Numbered from the stretch's first letter, positions 1 through 11,692 are shown. The stretch: 64,000 nt of DNA from Polynucleobacter sp. Latsch14-2 (GCF_018881925.1 NZ_JACVPL010000002.1:246034-310033), one strand, 5' to 3'. The notes: generated by a model not told the origin, from the letters alone. A program made the numbers and translations.

Positions 1-604
1 ATTTAGTACCTTGTGAAGCCTCATCCCAGTAGATGGCTTTCATTTTGACCAAATCCACAACGCCTTTGAAATTTTCTTCTGCGCCAATCGGAATTTGAAT
101 CAAGATAGGATTTGCTTTTAAACGTAACTTCATCTGGTCATAGACCTTGAAGAAATTAGCGCCTGTGCGGTCCATCTTGTTTACGAAAGCTAAACGGGGC
201 ACTTGGTACTTATTTGCTTGACGCCAAACAGTCTCAGACTGTGGCTGCACACCACCTACTGCACAGTAAACCATGCAAGCACCATCGAGAACGCGCATTG
301 AACGTTCAACTTCAATAGTGAAGTCTACGTGTCCTGGGGTGTCAATAATATTGATACGATGTTCGGCAAAATTACCGGCCATACCCTTCCAGAAGGTGGT
401 AGTAGCGGCAGAAGTAATCGTGATACCACGCTCTTGCTCTTGCTCCATCCAGTCCATGGTAGCTGCGCCATCATGCACTTCACCAATTTTGTGATTAACA
501 CCGGTGTAGAACAAAACGCGTTCTGTAGTTGTTGTTTTGCCTGCGTCAATATGCGCAGAGATACCAATATTGCGATATCTGTCGATTGGGGTTTTACGTG
601 CCAC
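1..604 (-). CDS. fusA: Elongation factor G, N-terminal part (cut by window edge)
   Basis: Translational GTPase that drives ribosomal translocation and, with RRF, ribosome recycling. About 201 codons of a roughly 700-residue family are present; the 3' part lies beyond base 1. The start is a GTG at 602-604 giving the canonical N-terminus [16 protein letters not shown]. The G1 loop AHIDAGKT is at residues 17-24, the G3 motif DTPGH near residue 85 and NKMDR (G4) near residue 140. The gene follows rpsG by 27 nt and is the third gene of a str-type operon rpsL-rpsG-fusA. Nothing abnormal is visible in the retained part. Confidence 0.97.
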   Translation of the reverse strand, partial: MARKTPIDRYRNIGISAHIDAGKTTTTERVLFYTGVNHKIGEVHDGAATMDWMEQEQERGITITSAATTTFWKGMAGNFAEHRINIIDTPGHVDFTIEVERSMRVLDGACMVYCAVGGVQPQSETVWRQANKYQVPRLAFVNKMDRTGANFFKVYDQMKLRLKANPILIQIPIGAEENFKGVVDLVKMKAIYWDEASQGTK

Positions 605-631
605 TGTTGGTGCCTTTTCTTTGCTATTTGA

Positions 632-1102
632 TTAGAAGCGGAAATGTGAGAAAGCTTTATTAGCTTCCGCCATACGGTGAACTTCTTCACGCTTCTTCAT
701 TGCGCCGCCACGACCTTCAGCAGCTTCTAATAATTCGTTGGCTAAACGTTGGGCCATAGATTTTTCGCCACGCTTTTTAGCGGCTTCGCGCACCCAGCGC
801 ATTGCCAAAGCAGAGCGGCGTGATGGGCGAACCTCAACAGGAACCTGATAGTTAGCACCACCAACACGACGACTCTTCACCTCAACCATTGGTTTAACGT
901 TGCCCATGGCTGTTGAGAAAACTTCGAGCGGCTCTTTGTTTGCTTTTTTCTCGATATGATCAAAGGCACCATAAACGATACGCTCTGCAACCGATTTTTT
1001 GCCGTCCAACATGAGGACGTTCATGAATTTTGCTACTTCTACATTGCCGAATTTTGGATCAGGCAGGATTTCCCGTTTGGGAACTTCGCGACGACGTGGC
1101 AT
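632..1102 (-). CDS. rpsG: 30S ribosomal protein S7
   Basis: Primary 16S rRNA-binding protein that nucleates assembly of the 30S head and contacts the E-site tRNA. Length 156 aa is the usual family length. It starts [16 protein letters not shown] and shows the expected basic segments and the conserved [11 protein letters not shown] stretch in the middle. It sits between rpsL and fusA in the str operon. In E. coli S7 represses its own mRNA by binding the rpsL-rpsG spacer; the 151-nt spacer here contains a small hairpin, but whether it is an S7 site is inference. Confidence 0.98.
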   Translation of the reverse strand: MPRRREVPKREILPDPKFGNVEVAKFMNVLMLDGKKSVAERIVYGAFDHIEKKANKEPLEVFSTAMGNVKPMVEVKSRRVGGANYQVPVEVRPSRRSALAMRWVREAAKKRGEKSMAQRLANELLEAAEGRGGAMKKREEVHRMAEANKAFSHFRF

Positions 1103-1253
1103 AGCTACTCCTTCAGTTCAGTTAGGGGTGGCCCACATGGATCACCCGCTCCGGTTGCCCTACTATCTAAGAAAGTTTCTTAGACGGAACAACCACTTAC
1201 TTGTCTTTTTAGTCTGACAAACAATGACTTACTACAAAAACTCTAGCTACGAA
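1103..1253 (-). promoter_or_regulatory. rpsL-rpsG spacer with hairpin, possible S7 autoregulation site
   Basis: The 151-nt spacer is long for a ribosomal operon. It contains a perfect 7-bp stem, CTAAGAA at 1167-1173 pairing with TTCTTAG at 1177-1183 (3-nt loop), 65 nt before the rpsG start. No T-run follows, so it is not an intrinsic terminator. S7 is known to bind the equivalent spacer in E. coli; equivalence here is inferred from position only. Confidence 0.35.
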
Positions 1254-1634
1254 TTAAGCAGCTTTCTTAGCGCGCTTAGCACCGTACTTAGAACGTGATT
1301 GCTTGCGGTCTTTAACACCTTGCAAGTCAAGTGAGCCACGTACGATGTGGTAACGAACACCTGGCAAATCCTTTACACGACCACCGCGGATCAATACTAC
1401 CGAGTGTTCCTGGAGGTTATGGCCTTCACCGCCAATGTATGAAATAACTTCAAAACCATTGGTTAAGCGAACTTTTGCTACCTTACGCAGCGCAGAGTTA
1501 GGCTTTTTAGGAGTTGTTGTGTATACACGTGTGCATACACCACGACGCTGCGGGCTGTTTTGCAGCGCAGGGCTCTTGCTTTTAACGGTCAGCCGACTTC
1601 TTGGCTTGCGTAATAATTGATTAATTGTTGGCAT
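1254..1634 (-). CDS. rpsL: 30S ribosomal protein S12
   Basis: Decoding-centre protein of the 30S subunit. Length 126 aa matches the family. The two loops where streptomycin-resistance changes arise are wild type: [13 protein letters not shown] around residues 39-51 (Lys43 region) and [13 protein letters not shown] around residues 84-96 (Lys88 region). First gene of rpsL-rpsG-fusA, 177 nt downstream of the rpoC stop, so it may read through from rpoBC or have its own promoter in that gap. Confidence 0.98.
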   Translation of the reverse strand: MPTINQLLRKPRSRLTVKSKSPALQNSPQRRGVCTRVYTTTPKKPNSALRKVAKVRLTNGFEVISYIGGEGHNLQEHSVVLIRGGRVKDLPGVRYHIVRGSLDLQGVKDRKQSRSKYGAKRAKKAA

Positions 1635-1747
1635 AAAATAGCTCGGTTAGTACTTCTTTGTTGCTTTCTTCAAGAAAATCAATGACTTAGATAATTTCTA
1701 GGTCAAAAAGACCCTCTTCTGAATCAGTAGAACTCAGCATTCTAGCT

Positions 1748-1790
1748 TGGCCAGCCTTTTCCGTCAACCTAATGGGGAAAAAGCTGGCCA
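1748..1790 (-). other. Long hairpin in the rpoC-rpsL spacer
   Basis: GGCCAGC at 1749-1755 pairs with GCTGGCC at 1783-1789, extended inward by CTTTTCC against GGGGAAAAA. On the transcribed minus strand no T-run follows, so a standard Rho-independent terminator is not supported. A processing or partial-termination element between rpoC and rpsL is possible. A smaller GGTC/GACC hairpin lies at 1701-1713. Confidence 0.5.
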
Positions 1791-1811
1791 TTTCTAGCCA
1801 AAAACACCAAA

Positions 1812-4800
1812 TTAGCTTGGATCAGCCTCCCCAGCAGGAGCAATCACTTCAGCCTCTATTTCTACAGGCATATCAGCCATTGCCTCCTCTTCAGCGGCAA
1901 TCATTTGAGCGCGATCACGCTCAAATTGCTCCCTGACCTTGCGTGCACGGCGATAAGCCAGGCCAGTACCAGCAGGAATCAGACGACCAATAATGACGTT
2001 TTCCTTGAGGCCACGGAGTGTATCGGTCTTGCCCATAATGGCGGCTTCGGTCAACACACGGGTGGTTTCTTGGAAAGACGCTGCTGAAATAAAGCTGTCT
2101 GTCGACAAGGATGCCTTAGTAATACCCAGCAATACATTCTCGAACTGAGCTGGGCGCTTACCTGCAGCAATCACCAAATCATTTGCATCGTAGAGTTTTG
2201 AACGCTCAACTTGTTCGCCAGTGATGTAAGCAGTATCGCCACCATCAGTAATTTGCACGCGACGCAACATTTGACGCACGATCACTTCAATGTGCTTGTC
2301 ATTAATCTTCACGCCCTGCAAACGGTAAACGTCTTGAACTTCATCAACGATGTAGATGGCCAATTCTTCGATGCCTCTGAGCGTCAAGATGTCATGTGGA
2401 TCAGCTGGGCCTTCCACAATCATCTCGCCCTTGTTCACAACTTGACCGTCATGAACGAGAACTTGCTTCTCTTTAGGAATCAAGAATTCATTCGCTTCGC
2501 CGTCCATATCGGTGATAACCAAACGTTGTTTGCCTTTGGTTTCTTTACCGAAGGAAACTGTTCCTGTTACTTTTGCCAATACAGCCGCATCTTTTGGCGA
2601 ACGCGCTTCGAACAATTCGGCAACACGTGGCAAACCGCCGGTAATATCGCGTGTCTTCTGTGATTCGATTGGAATACGCGCCAATACTTCACCAACTTCG
2701 ACTTTCTGACCATCCTTAACCGTAATCAAAGCACCCACTTGGAGGCCAATGTTTACTGGGTGATCAGTACCAGCGATCATGACTTCGTTACCCTTGTCAT
2801 CAACTAAGTTGATCATTGGGCGAACGCCTTTGCTTGCTGCAGAACGACGCTTACCGTCAATTACCACCAAGGTGGAAAGACCGGTAACTTCGTCTACCTG
2901 CTTAGCAACGGTTACACCTTCTTCAACGTTATCAAAGCGGGCGATACCAGCGTACTCAGAAATAATCGGGCGTGTTAATGGATCCCATGTTGCCAAGCTT
3001 GCGCCGGCCTTTACTGCAGCATCTTCTTTTAACAAGAGAGTTGCACCATAAGGCACCTTATGACGCTCGCGCTCACGACCGTTCTCATCAACGATCAAGG
3101 CTTCGCCAGAACGTGAAATCACAATCTGCTCGCCCTTCGCGTTCTTGACGACACGCATCGTGGCAGAGAATTTCAAAGCGCCGTTAGATTTAGCTTCGAT
3201 GTTGCTTGCAACCAATGCACGCGACGCTGCGCCACCAATGTGGAAGGTACGCATTGTCAACTGTGTACCTGGCTCGCCGATAGACTGAGCAGCGATCACG
3301 CCAACTGCCTCACCAACGTTTACCAAACCACCGCGACCTAGATCACGTCCGTAGCACTTCGCGCACAAACCAAAGCGAGTTAAGCAAGACAACACTGTGC
3401 GAACTTTAACTTCGTCGATACCCAATGCAACGATTTGATCAACGTGATCTTCATCGAGCAATGTGTCATTCGGAACAATGACTTCTTGCGTGTCAGGGTG
3501 AACGATGTCACCGATACATACACGACCCAAAATACGGTCACGCAATGCTTCGATAATTTCGCCGCCCTCAACCAGCGCCTTCATGGTTACACCATTAGTT
3601 GCGCCGCAATCATCTTCGATCACAACGAGGTCTTGCGTTACGTCGCATAAACGACGTGTTAAGTACCCTGAGTTTGCTGTCTTCAACGCAGTATCGGCCA
3701 AGCCTTTACGAGCACCGTGGGTTGAGATGAAGTACTGCAATACGTTCAAACCTTCACGGAAGTTCGCAGTAATTGGGGTTTCAATGATAGAGCCATCAGG
3801 CTTAGCCATCAAACCACGCATACCAGCCAACTGACGAATCTGCGCTGCAGATCCACGCGCGCCTGAGTCCGCCATCATGTAGATGGAATTAAAGGATTCT
3901 TGACGCACAGTCTTACCGTTACGGTCGAGTACGTCAACGTGTGACAACTCATCCATCATCGCCTTACCAACTTGGTCGCCTGCGGCACCCCAAATATCAA
4001 CCACGTTGTTATAACGTTCTTGATTGGTTACGAGACCAGACATGAACTGCTTGTCATACTCTTTAACCTTAGCAGAAGCTTCGGTGATGATGCGCTCTTT
4101 AGAGCTTGGGATCAACATATCGTCAATCGCAACAGAAATACCAGCATTCGTTGCCAAACGGAAACCAGACTGCAAGAGGCGGTCAGCAAAAATTACTGTT
4201 TCACGCAATCCGCATTTACGGAATGATGTGTTGATCAAACGTGAGATTTCTTTTTTCTTCAAAGGCTTATTGATTTCCTCGAAAGACATGCCTTTAGGCA
4301 AAATCTCAGACAAGATTGCACGGCCAACTGATGTTTGATAGATTTTGGTCTTTTCAGCAAAACGGGCGTCGCCCTCTGCCTTCTTGTCCACAATCTCAAA
4401 CTCAGTAATACGGACAGCCACTCGAGAAGCCAATTCAACTTGGCCTGCTTCGTATGCGCGTACTACTTCAGTAATGTTAGCGAAGACCATGCCTTCACCC
4501 TTACCGTTGATCTTGTCACGTGTAGCGTAGTACAGACCCAACACCACGTCCTGCGAAGGAACAATAGATGGTTCGCCGTTGGCTGGGAACAATACGTTGT
4601 TCGAAGCCAACATCAATGTACGTGCTTCCATTTGCGCTTCGAGCGACAAAGGAACGTGAACCGCCATTTGGTCGCCGTCAAAGTCCGCGTTAAATGCAGC
4701 GCAAACTAATGGGTGCAATTGGATTGCTTTGCCTTCAATCAGCATTGGCTCGAAAGCCTGAATGCCAAGACGGTGCAATGTAGGCGCACGGTTCAACATG

Positions 4801-6074
4801 ATTGGATGTTCACGAATCACTTCTTCGAGAATGTCCCAAACAATTGGAGTCTGGCTTTCAACTTCTTTCTTTGCAGCCTTAATAGTGGTTGCAATTCCTA
4901 AAGTCTCAAGCTTGTTGAAAATAAATGGCTTAAACAATTCTAAAGCCATTAATTTTGGTAAGCCGCACTGATGCAATTTCAGTGTAGGGCCAACCACGAT
5001 GACTGAACGACCTGAGTAGTCAACGCGTTTACCCAACAAGTTTTGACGGAAACGACCGCTCTTACCTTTAATCATCTCAGCCAAGGACTTGAGAGGACGC
5101 TTGTTAGCGCCAGTCATAGCCTTACCGCGACGACCGTTGTCGAGCAATGAGTCAACCGCTTCTTGCAACATACGTTTTTCGTTGCGAACGATGATCTCTG
5201 GTGCGCGCAACTCTAACAAACGCTTTAAACGGTTGTTACGGTTAATCACGCGACGATAGAGGTCGTTCAAATCGGAGGTAGCAAAGCGACCGCCATCCAA
5301 CGGCACCAATGGGCGCAATTCAGGTGGCAATACTGGCAATACTTCCATGATCATCCAGTCAGGCTTAATACCTGAAGTCTGGAACGCCTCGAGCACTTTT
5401 AAGCGCTTAGCGTATTTCTTGATCTTGGCATCGCTACCAGTAGCTTTTAAGTCAGCACGAATAGTCTCTACTTCGCGATCGATGTCAATCGAACGCAAGA
5501 GGTCACGAATACCTTCAGCGCCCATGATGGCAGTAAACGCACCGTCACCATATTCTTCAGTCTTCGCAATGTATTCATCTTCAGACATGATCTGACCGCG
5601 CTTCATTGCGCCTTCAGGAGTCATACCAGGATCAACCACTACATATGCTTCAAAGTAGAGAACGCGCTCGATATCACGCAATGTCATATCGAGAACCATC
5701 CCCAGGCGGGATGGTAGGGACTTCAAGAACCAGATGTGCGCTACAGGGGCCGCCAGCTCAATGTGGCCCATGCGCTCACGACGTACCTTAGCAAGAGTAA
5801 CTTCAACGCCGCACTTCTCGCAGATTACGCCACGGAACTTTAAGCGCTTGTACTTGCCGCATAAGCACTCGTAGTCTTTAGTTGGTCCAAAAATCTTGGC
5901 GCAGAACAAACCATCACGCTCGGGCTTAAAAGTCCGGTAGTTGATGGTTTCTGGTTTGCGTACTTCACCAAAAGACCATGAGCGAATTTTCTCAGGTGAT
6001 GCGAGACCAATTTTGATGACATCAAACTGCTCTTCGCCCTGTGTTTGCTTAAATAAATCGAGCAATGCTTTCAT
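1812..6074 (-). CDS. rpoC: DNA-directed RNA polymerase subunit beta'
   Basis: Largest RNA polymerase subunit; carries the catalytic Mg2+ site, clamp and trigger loop. I set the start at ATG 6074 ([10 protein letters not shown], 1420 aa) because it is the family N-terminus, has GGAG about 10 nt upstream and follows the rpoB stop by 1 nt; the open frame continues 9 codons further upstream. Zn1 ligands are Cys70, Cys72, Cys85 and Cys88. The catalytic NADFDGDQM motif is near residue 460, and the second zinc cluster ([12 protein letters not shown]) is in the last third. The tail is acidic ([15 protein letters not shown]). No damage is seen. Confidence 0.98.
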   Translation of the reverse strand: MKALLDLFKQTQGEEQFDVIKIGLASPEKIRSWSFGEVRKPETINYRTFKPERDGLFCAKIFGPTKDYECLCGKYKRLKFRGVICEKCGVEVTLAKVRRERMGHIELAAPVAHIWFLKSLPSRLGMVLDMTLRDIERVLYFEAYVVVDPGMTPEGAMKRGQIMSEDEYIAKTEEYGDGAFTAIMGAEGIRDLLRSIDIDREVETIRADLKATGSDAKIKKYAKRLKVLEAFQTSGIKPDWMIMEVLPVLPPELRPLVPLDGGRFATSDLNDLYRRVINRNNRLKRLLELRAPEIIVRNEKRMLQEAVDSLLDNGRRGKAMTGANKRPLKSLAEMIKGKSGRFRQNLLGKRVDYSGRSVIVVGPTLKLHQCGLPKLMALELFKPFIFNKLETLGIATTIKAAKKEVESQTPIVWDILEEVIREHPIMLNRAPTLHRLGIQAFEPMLIEGKAIQLHPLVCAAFNADFDGDQMAVHVPLSLEAQMEARTLMLASNNVLFPANGEPSIVPSQDVVLGLYYATRDKINGKGEGMVFANITEVVRAYEAGQVELASRVAVRITEFEIVDKKAEGDARFAEKTKIYQTSVGRAILSEILPKGMSFEEINKPLKKKEISRLINTSFRKCGLRETVIFADRLLQSGFRLATNAGISVAIDDMLIPSSKERIITEASAKVKEYDKQFMSGLVTNQERYNNVVDIWGAAGDQVGKAMMDELSHVDVLDRNGKTVRQESFNSIYMMADSGARGSAAQIRQLAGMRGLMAKPDGSIIETPITANFREGLNVLQYFISTHGARKGLADTALKTANSGYLTRRLCDVTQDLVVIEDDCGATNGVTMKALVEGGEIIEALRDRILGRVCIGDIVHPDTQEVIVPNDTLLDEDHVDQIVALGIDEVKVRTVLSCLTRFGLCAKCYGRDLGRGGLVNVGEAVGVIAAQSIGEPGTQLTMRTFHIGGAASRALVASNIEAKSNGALKFSATMRVVKNAKGEQIVISRSGEALIVDENGRERERHKVPYGATLLLKEDAAVKAGASLATWDPLTRPIISEYAGIARFDNVEEGVTVAKQVDEVTGLSTLVVIDGKRRSAASKGVRPMINLVDDKGNEVMIAGTDHPVNIGLQVGALITVKDGQKVEVGEVLARIPIESQKTRDITGGLPRVAELFEARSPKDAAVLAKVTGTVSFGKETKGKQRLVITDMDGEANEFLIPKEKQVLVHDGQVVNKGEMIVEGPADPHDILTLRGIEELAIYIVDEVQDVYRLQGVKINDKHIEVIVRQMLRRVQITDGGDTAYITGEQVERSKLYDANDLVIAAGKRPAQFENVLLGITKASLSTDSFISAASFQETTRVLTEAAIMGKTDTLRGLKENVIIGRLIPAGTGLAYRRARKVREQFERDRAQMIAAEEEAMADMPVEIEAEVIAPAGEADPS

Positions 6075-6075
6075 A

Positions 6076-9000
6076 TCAGTTGCGCTCCATGTCAATGTCA
6101 ATACCCAACGAGCGGATTTCTTTTACCAGCACGTTGAAGGATTCGGGCATGCCAGCATCAATCGTGTGCTCGCCCTTGACGATATTTTCGTAAACCTTGG
6201 TACGGCCTGCGACGTCATCGGACTTCACTGTCAGCATTTCCTGCAAGACATATGAAGCACCGTATGCTTCGAGGGCCCAGACTTCCATCTCACCAAAGCG
6301 CTGACCACCGAACTGAGCTTTACCGCCCAATGGCTGTTGCGTTACTAACGAGTAAGGTCCAGTTGAGCGTGCATGCATCTTGTCATCTACCAAATGATGG
6401 AGTTTCAACACATGCATTACGCCAACAGTTACAGGACGCTCAAACTGATCGCCCGTTCGGCCGTCGCACAAAATCATCTGCTGGCGCGAAGGCGTCATCT
6501 TCAAAGAAGTAGCAACCTCTTCTGGATAGGCCAACTCGAGCATGCGGCTGATTTCTGCCTCAGTAGCACCGTCAAACACTGGGGTTGCAAATGGCAAGCC
6601 TTGGCGTAAATTTTCAGCCAAAACGGTAATTTGCTCATCAGTGAAATTGTCGATATCTTCGACACGACCTGTCTCGTTGTACAGCTGCTTCAAAAACTTA
6701 CGAAGTTCGGCTTGTTTGGCTTGTTGACGAACCATCTCATCAATACGCTTACCGATACCTTGAGCCGCCCAACCTAAGTGAGTTTCTAAGATCTGGCCAA
6801 CGTTCATACGGGAAGGAACGCCTAATGGGTTCAGGACGATATCAACTGGGCGTCCATCAGCCATAAATGGCATATCTTCAGCAGGAGCGATTTTAGAAAC
6901 CACGCCTTTGTTACCGTGACGACCAGCCATCTTGTCACCAGGCTGCAAGCGACGCTTAACAGCTAAGTAGACCTTAACCATCTTTGTTACACCAGGCTGC
7001 AAATCATCGCCTTGGGTAAGCTTGGTGCGCTTCTCTTCGAAGGCCTCATCAAACTGCTTACGCTTAGCTTCGATTGAAGACTTAATGGCCTCAACTTGAG
7101 AAGCAACATCATCATCTGCTGTACGAATGTCGAACCAATGGTATTTCTCTAAATCAGCAAGATAATCCTTGTCGATCTTGGTGCCTTTAGCTAACTTCTT
7201 AGGGCCACCGTTAGCAACCTTGCCAATCAACATCTTTTCTAAGCGGATGAAGGCATCGCCTTCAACAATACGCAATTGGTCATTTAAGTCCAAGCGATAG
7301 CGTTGTAACTCTTCTTGAATAATCGACTGCGCACGTGCATCGCGCTCAATACCTTCACGGGTGAAGACTTGAACATCAATTACGGTACCAATCATTCCTG
7401 AAGGAACGCGCAAAGAAGTATCTTTTACATCAGATGCTTTTTCACCAAAAATCGCACGGAGGAGTTTCTCTTCAGGAGTGAGAGTAGTCTCGCCCTTTGG
7501 AGTTACCTTACCAACCAATACGTCGCCAGCCTCAACTTCAGCACCGATATACACAATACCGCTCTCATCTAAACGAGAGAGTTGTGACTCCGCCAAGTTA
7601 GAAATATCACGCGTGATTTCTTCTGAACCAAGCTTAGTGTCACGAGCAACAACCGATAATTCTTCAATATGAATAGAGGTATAACGATCGTCAGCAACAA
7701 CCTTCTCAGAGATCAAGATGGAATCTTCGAAGTTATAACCATTCCATGGCATAAATGCCACAGTCATGTTTTGACCCAAAGCCAATTCACCTAAATCTGT
7801 TGAAGCGCCGTCACCAACCACGTCACCACGAGCAACACGATCGCCAACCTGAACGATTGGACGTTGATTGATATTGGTATTTTGGTTTGAACGGGTGTAC
7901 TTGATGAGGTTATAAATATCCACACCAACTTCACCAGCTGCCGTTTCATCATCGTTTACACGAATCACCACGCGGTTTGCATCAACGTAGTCAACAATAC
8001 CGCCACGACTTGCCAAAACAACCGTACCAGAGTCAACCGCAACAATGCGCTCTAAGCCAGTACCAACCAATGGCTTATCCGGACGCAAGCAAGGCACTGC
8101 TTGACGCTGCATATTCGCGCCCATCAATGCACGGTTCGCATCATCATGCTCCAAGAAGGGCACGAGTGAGGCAGCAGCAGAAACGATTTGGCTAGGAGCA
8201 ACGTCAATGAAATCCACGCGCTCTGGACTCACCATTAAGGTTTCGCCAGCCTGACGCGCTGAAACCAGCTCATCAGCCAATTTACCGCTCTTGTCGATTG
8301 TGGCATTCGCCTGAGCAATGATGTATTTTGCCTCCTCAATAGCAGAGAGATACATTACTTCATCGCTTACTTTGCTATTAGCAACTTTGCGATATGGCGT
8401 TTCTAAGAAGCCATGCTCATTCAAACGCGCGAAGAGCGCAAGTGAATTGATCAGACCGATGTTTGGTCCTTCTGGAGTTTCGATTGGGCAAACACGTCCG
8501 TAGTGGGTTGGATGCACGTCGCGCACTTCGAAGCCTGCGCGCTCGCGTGTCAAGCCACCAGGTCCCAATGCAGAAATGCGACGCTTGTGCGTGATCTCTG
8601 ACAATGGGTTTGTTTGGTCCATAAACTGCGAGAGCTGTGAAGAACCGAAGAACTCACGAATTGCAGAAGAAATTGGCTTGCTGTTAATCAAGTCATGCGG
8701 CATGAGATTTTCTGTTTCGGCTTGGCCGAGACGTTCTTTCACTGCGCGCTCAACACGTGACAAGCCTGCGCGGAATTGATTCTCCGCCAACTCACCAACG
8801 CAACGCACACGACGATTACCTAAGTGATCGATATCATCTACTTCGCCCTTGCCGTTGCGCAAGTCAACAAGCAGCTTAATGGTGTCAAGAATATCTTCAT
8901 TTGACAAGACCATGAGGCCTTCCATCTCAGCGCGACCAAGACGGCTGTTGACCTTCATACGACCAACGCGAGATAAGTCATAGCTATCTTCGTTGTAGAA

Positions 9001-10176
9001 CAAGCGCTGGAACAAAGCCTCAACAGCGTCCTCTGTTGGAGGCTCGCCAGGACGCATCATGCGATATATGGCAATACGTGCAGCCATCTGATCGGCAGTT
9101 TCATCTGTGCGCAATGTTTGTGAAATATATGCGCCAGAATCTAAATCATTGGTATAGATAGTTTCCAACTGCTTGATGCCAGCATCGCGCAATGTAGCCA
9201 ATAACTCCTCAGTGATTTCGTCATTAGCGTAAGCCAAGATTTCACCCGAGTCTGGATCAATGATATTGCGCGCAACTACGCGACCAACTAAGTAGTCATC
9301 TGGAACGATGATGTTCTTTGTTTTAGCAGCTTCGAGCTCACGAATATGTTTTGCATTAATGCGCTTATCTTTTTGAATGACAACAACACCATTCTTATCA
9401 AGCACATCAAAGCTTGCTAACTGGCCACGCAAACGCTCTGGAACAAATTCCATTGCTGCGCCATTTGCGCTCAATGAGAAATGATCAAAGTTAAAGAAGT
9501 TTGCAAGAATTTGTTCGTTGTTTAAACCAATTGCTTTAAGCAAAATGGTGACGGGCATCTTGCGACGACGGTCAACGCGGAAATAAAGAATATCTTTTGG
9601 GTCAAACTCAAAATCTAGCCATGAACCACGGTAAGGAATAATGCGTGCTGAGAACAGCAACTTACCAGAACTGTGGGTCTTACCCTTGTCATGCTCGAAA
9701 AACACGCCAGGGGAACGGTGCAACTGAGAAACAATAACGCGCTCAGTGCCGTTGATAACAAATGAACCATTTTCTGTCATGAGTGGAATTTCACCCATGT
9801 AGACTTCGCTCTCTTTTACCTCTTTAACCTTTGTAGGCGCTTCGCGATCATAAATAATCAAGCGAACTTTGGCGCGCAAGGCTGAGTGGTATGTGTAGCC
9901 ACGTTGTTGACATTCTTTAACGTCAAACGGCGGCTGTGATAACTGGTAAGACACGTATTCCATACGTGCATAGCCATTGTTAGACACAATTGGGAACGCT
10001 GAAGTAAAGGCAGCTTGAAGTCCCTCTGTTAGACGAGACATGGCTGGCTTTTCAGCCTGTAAAAATTTAGCGTAGGATTCCAGCTGCGTTGCGATCAGGT
10101 ATGGAACCTGGTGGTTGTTTACTCGCTTAGCAAAGCTTTTACGGACTCGCTTGCGTTCGGTGAAGCTGTAGTTCAT
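6076..10176 (-). CDS. rpoB: DNA-directed RNA polymerase subunit beta
   Basis: Second catalytic RNA polymerase subunit. The start is ATG 10176, giving [18 protein letters not shown] (1366 aa), with GGAGAT 4 nt upstream; the open frame extends 19 codons further but that part is not conserved. The rifampicin pocket is wild type: SQLSQFMDQ (Asp516 equivalent), ITHKRR (His526) and RISALGPGG (Ser531). The stop is 1 nt before rpoC, indicating tight coupling. It is preceded by a 227-nt spacer with three strong hairpins that could set the L7/L12 to beta ratio. Confidence 0.98.
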   Translation of the reverse strand: MNYSFTERKRVRKSFAKRVNNHQVPYLIATQLESYAKFLQAEKPAMSRLTEGLQAAFTSAFPIVSNNGYARMEYVSYQLSQPPFDVKECQQRGYTYHSALRAKVRLIIYDREAPTKVKEVKESEVYMGEIPLMTENGSFVINGTERVIVSQLHRSPGVFFEHDKGKTHSSGKLLFSARIIPYRGSWLDFEFDPKDILYFRVDRRRKMPVTILLKAIGLNNEQILANFFNFDHFSLSANGAAMEFVPERLRGQLASFDVLDKNGVVVIQKDKRINAKHIRELEAAKTKNIIVPDDYLVGRVVARNIIDPDSGEILAYANDEITEELLATLRDAGIKQLETIYTNDLDSGAYISQTLRTDETADQMAARIAIYRMMRPGEPPTEDAVEALFQRLFYNEDSYDLSRVGRMKVNSRLGRAEMEGLMVLSNEDILDTIKLLVDLRNGKGEVDDIDHLGNRRVRCVGELAENQFRAGLSRVERAVKERLGQAETENLMPHDLINSKPISSAIREFFGSSQLSQFMDQTNPLSEITHKRRISALGPGGLTRERAGFEVRDVHPTHYGRVCPIETPEGPNIGLINSLALFARLNEHGFLETPYRKVANSKVSDEVMYLSAIEEAKYIIAQANATIDKSGKLADELVSARQAGETLMVSPERVDFIDVAPSQIVSAAASLVPFLEHDDANRALMGANMQRQAVPCLRPDKPLVGTGLERIVAVDSGTVVLASRGGIVDYVDANRVVIRVNDDETAAGEVGVDIYNLIKYTRSNQNTNINQRPIVQVGDRVARGDVVGDGASTDLGELALGQNMTVAFMPWNGYNFEDSILISEKVVADDRYTSIHIEELSVVARDTKLGSEEITRDISNLAESQLSRLDESGIVYIGAEVEAGDVLVGKVTPKGETTLTPEEKLLRAIFGEKASDVKDTSLRVPSGMIGTVIDVQVFTREGIERDARAQSIIQEELQRYRLDLNDQLRIVEGDAFIRLEKMLIGKVANGGPKKLAKGTKIDKDYLADLEKYHWFDIRTADDDVASQVEAIKSSIEAKRKQFDEAFEEKRTKLTQGDDLQPGVTKMVKVYLAVKRRLQPGDKMAGRHGNKGVVSKIAPAEDMPFMADGRPVDIVLNPLGVPSRMNVGQILETHLGWAAQGIGKRIDEMVRQQAKQAELRKFLKQLYNETGRVEDIDNFTDEQITVLAENLRQGLPFATPVFDGATEAEISRMLELAYPEEVATSLKMTPSRQQMILCDGRTGDQFERPVTVGVMHVLKLHHLVDDKMHARSTGPYSLVTQQPLGGKAQFGGQRFGEMEVWALEAYGASYVLQEMLTVKSDDVAGRTKVYENIVKGEHTIDAGMPESFNVLVKEIRSLGIDIDMERN

Positions 10177-10304
10177 TTCATCTCCGAATTCAGCGACTGT
10201 ACAAAGATTTGGCGATTGGCCACTACCAATCACTGGCGGACAACACTAGATGCTTTAGATCCAGTGTCCGACCAAACTTGCATTCTGCAGTCGTATCAGA
10301 AGGC

Positions 10305-10338
10305 AAACCCGATTTCAATCTGAAATGAAATCGGGTTT
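10305..10338 (-). promoter_or_regulatory. Hairpin A in rplL-rpoB spacer (overlaps hairpin B)
   Basis: Perfect 13-bp inverted repeat: AAACCCGATTTCA at 10305-10317 and TGAAATCGGGTTT at 10326-10338, with an 8-nt loop. It shares bases 10333-10338 with hairpin B, so the two full stems cannot form together. No T-run follows it. In the transcript it comes after hairpin B and before rpoB, where E. coli has an attenuator and an RNase III site. Confidence 0.75.
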
Positions 10339-10358
10339 GACCACTAATGGTCAAACCC
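10333..10358 (-). promoter_or_regulatory. Hairpin B in rplL-rpoB spacer
   Basis: Perfect 11-bp inverted repeat, GGGTTTGACCA at 10333-10343 and TGGTCAAACCC at 10348-10358, with a 4-nt loop. It is transcribed before hairpin A and competes with it for the shared GGGTTT/AAACCC arm. This layout resembles an attenuator/antiattenuator or a processing switch; function is inference. Confidence 0.75.
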
Positions 10359-10364
10359 AACAGT

Positions 10365-10393
10365 GCTAACGCTTCTTTTTGAGTAGCGTTAGC
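10365..10393 (-). promoter_or_regulatory. Hairpin C just downstream of rplL
   Basis: Perfect 9-bp stem, GCTAACGCT at 10365-10373 and AGCGTTAGC at 10385-10393, with an 11-nt loop, 10 nt past the rplL stop. No T-run follows on the minus strand, so it is more likely mRNA 3'-end protection, processing or partial attenuation than a full terminator. Confidence 0.65.
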
Positions 10394-10403
10394 GCGGTTC
10401 GTA

Positions 10404-10781
10404 TTACTTGATTTCTGACTTAGCGCCTGCTTCGTCAAGCTTCTTCTTGGCTTCTTCAGCTGTCTTCTTATCAACAGCTTCTTTGATTGGCTTCGGTGCG
10501 CCATCAACCAAGTCTTTTGCTTCTTTGAGACCAAGGCCAGTAATTTCGCGAACAGCCTTAATTACTGAAACTTTGTTAGCGCCTGCTTCGAGCAAGTTCA
10601 CAGTAAATTCTGTTTGCTCTTCCGCAGCAGCACCGCCACCGCCGGCACCAGCAGGACCAGCAACAGCCATAGCTGCAGCTGAAACGCCAAACTTCTCTTC
10701 GAATGCTTTAACGAGATCGTTAAGATCCATTACAGACATGCTACCTACTGCATCAATGATTTCTTCTTTAGTAATCGCCAT
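10404..10781 (-). CDS. rplL: 50S ribosomal protein L7/L12
   Basis: Stalk protein that recruits translation factors to the ribosome. 125 aa, the usual length. It has an N-terminal dimerisation domain (about residues 1-35), an Ala/Gly-rich hinge (about residues 36-55) and a C-terminal factor-binding domain with [20 protein letters not shown]. It lies 36 nt downstream of rplJ and upstream of the hairpin-rich rpoB leader. As in other bacteria it should be translated in excess over L10, with several copies per L10. Confidence 0.98.
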   Translation of the reverse strand: MAITKEEIIDAVGSMSVMDLNDLVKAFEEKFGVSAAAMAVAGPAGAGGGGAAAEEQTEFTVNLLEAGANKVSVIKAVREITGLGLKEAKDLVDGAPKPIKEAVDKKTAEEAKKKLDEAGAKSEIK

Positions 10782-10817
10782 TTTTAGCTCCTAATACTTA
10801 AATAGTTAATGTGTCGC

Positions 10818-11456
10818 TTATTCAGCGGCAGGGGTTTCGTTTGCTTCGGTTCCAGCTTCTGGACTTACAGCTGCAGGCTCTGCACTTGCTTCTGGAGCGG
10901 TGGCTTCAGCAACTACTTCTGCTGCGGCTACTACTTCAACTACAGGTGCTGCAACTGGAGCTGGTGCTCCTGCTGCTTTTTGCGCTGCTACTGCGCCCAA
11001 TACGCGAGCCATTGCAGATACTGGGGCCAACATGACACCCAACAACTGAGATAACAACTCGTCGCGGCTTGGAATTGACGCAAGGGATTTAACACCCGCC
11101 ACGTCTAACAACTTGCCGTTATATAAGCCAGCAGTGATGACTAGTTTGTCTTGAGTCTTAGCAAAGTTCTGCAATACTTTTGCCGAAGCAATCGGATCAG
11201 CAGAAATGCCATAGATCAAGGGGCCAACCATCGAATCAGCAAGAGGCTCAAACTGTGTGCCTTGTGCAGCACGGCGTGCCAATGTGTTCTTCAGAACGCG
11301 AAGATATACACCTTGGTCACGTGCGCTAGCACGCAGCTTTGTCAACTGCTCAACTGGAATACCACGGTATTCAGCAAGCACGACTGTTTGAGCTCCCGCT
11401 AATTGAGCGCCGACATCAGCAACAATCGCTTTTTTGTCTTCTACATTCAAAGGCAC
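10818..11456 (-). CDS. rplJ: 50S ribosomal protein L10 with Ala/Glu-rich C-terminal extension
   Basis: Base of the ribosomal stalk; binds 23S rRNA and L7/L12 dimers, and represses its own mRNA in E. coli. At 212 aa it is clearly longer than E. coli L10 (165 aa). Residues 1 to about 165 form the normal domain; the rest is a low-complexity Ala/Pro/Glu/Val tail ([19 protein letters not shown] and onward). The tail is in frame with no sign of frameshift. A 236-nt leader precedes the gene and has the shape of an L10 leader. Confidence 0.97.
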   Translation of the reverse strand: MPLNVEDKKAIVADVGAQLAGAQTVVLAEYRGIPVEQLTKLRASARDQGVYLRVLKNTLARRAAQGTQFEPLADSMVGPLIYGISADPIASAKVLQNFAKTQDKLVITAGLYNGKLLDVAGVKSLASIPSRDELLSQLLGVMLAPVSAMARVLGAVAAQKAAGAPAPVAAPVVEVVAAAEVVAEATAPEASAEPAAVSPEAGTEANETPAAE

Positions 11457-11692
11457 GGTTTAACTCCATAAAAACCAACTGTTTCCAGTTGGGGTTACAC
11501 ACCAGCGTCTGATCATTTGTCACAAGTGAGTCTTGTGAAATCTTTTCAGGGTCGCCATCTGCGCTGGCTATTACTTTCGTAACGATTAAGAATTAACTCT
11601 TTACAAGCAACCAATTCACCAACGGTCTTTGATGTTCGACTCACACTCAAAGAGCAAGAGTCGACCCAAAGTTCTTTTTTGCTACAAGCGTA
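11457..11692 (-). promoter_or_regulatory. rplJ leader, probable L10(L12)4 autoregulation region
   Basis: 236 nt between rplA and rplJ with several stems: CCAACT/AGTTGG at 11475-11480 and 11487-11492, CACAAG/CTTGTG at 11521-11526 and 11532-11537, and a long-range pair CCAGCG 11502-11507 with CGCTGG 11562-11567 that encloses the second stem. A multi-branched leader at this position is the known target of L10 feedback; assignment rests on position and stems, not on a covariance search. The rplJL-rpoBC promoter probably also lies here. Confidence 0.5.

Noticed and set aside
6075..6101. N-terminal extension of rpoC to 6101
   Set aside because: It would overlap rpoB by 26 nt and add nine residues not found in the family; the start at 6074 has a Shine-Dalgarno and the canonical MKALLDLF.
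10177..10233. N-terminal extension of rpoB to 10233
   Set aside because: Conserved RpoB begins [10 protein letters not shown] at 10176 with GGAGAT just upstream; the added residues have no family match.
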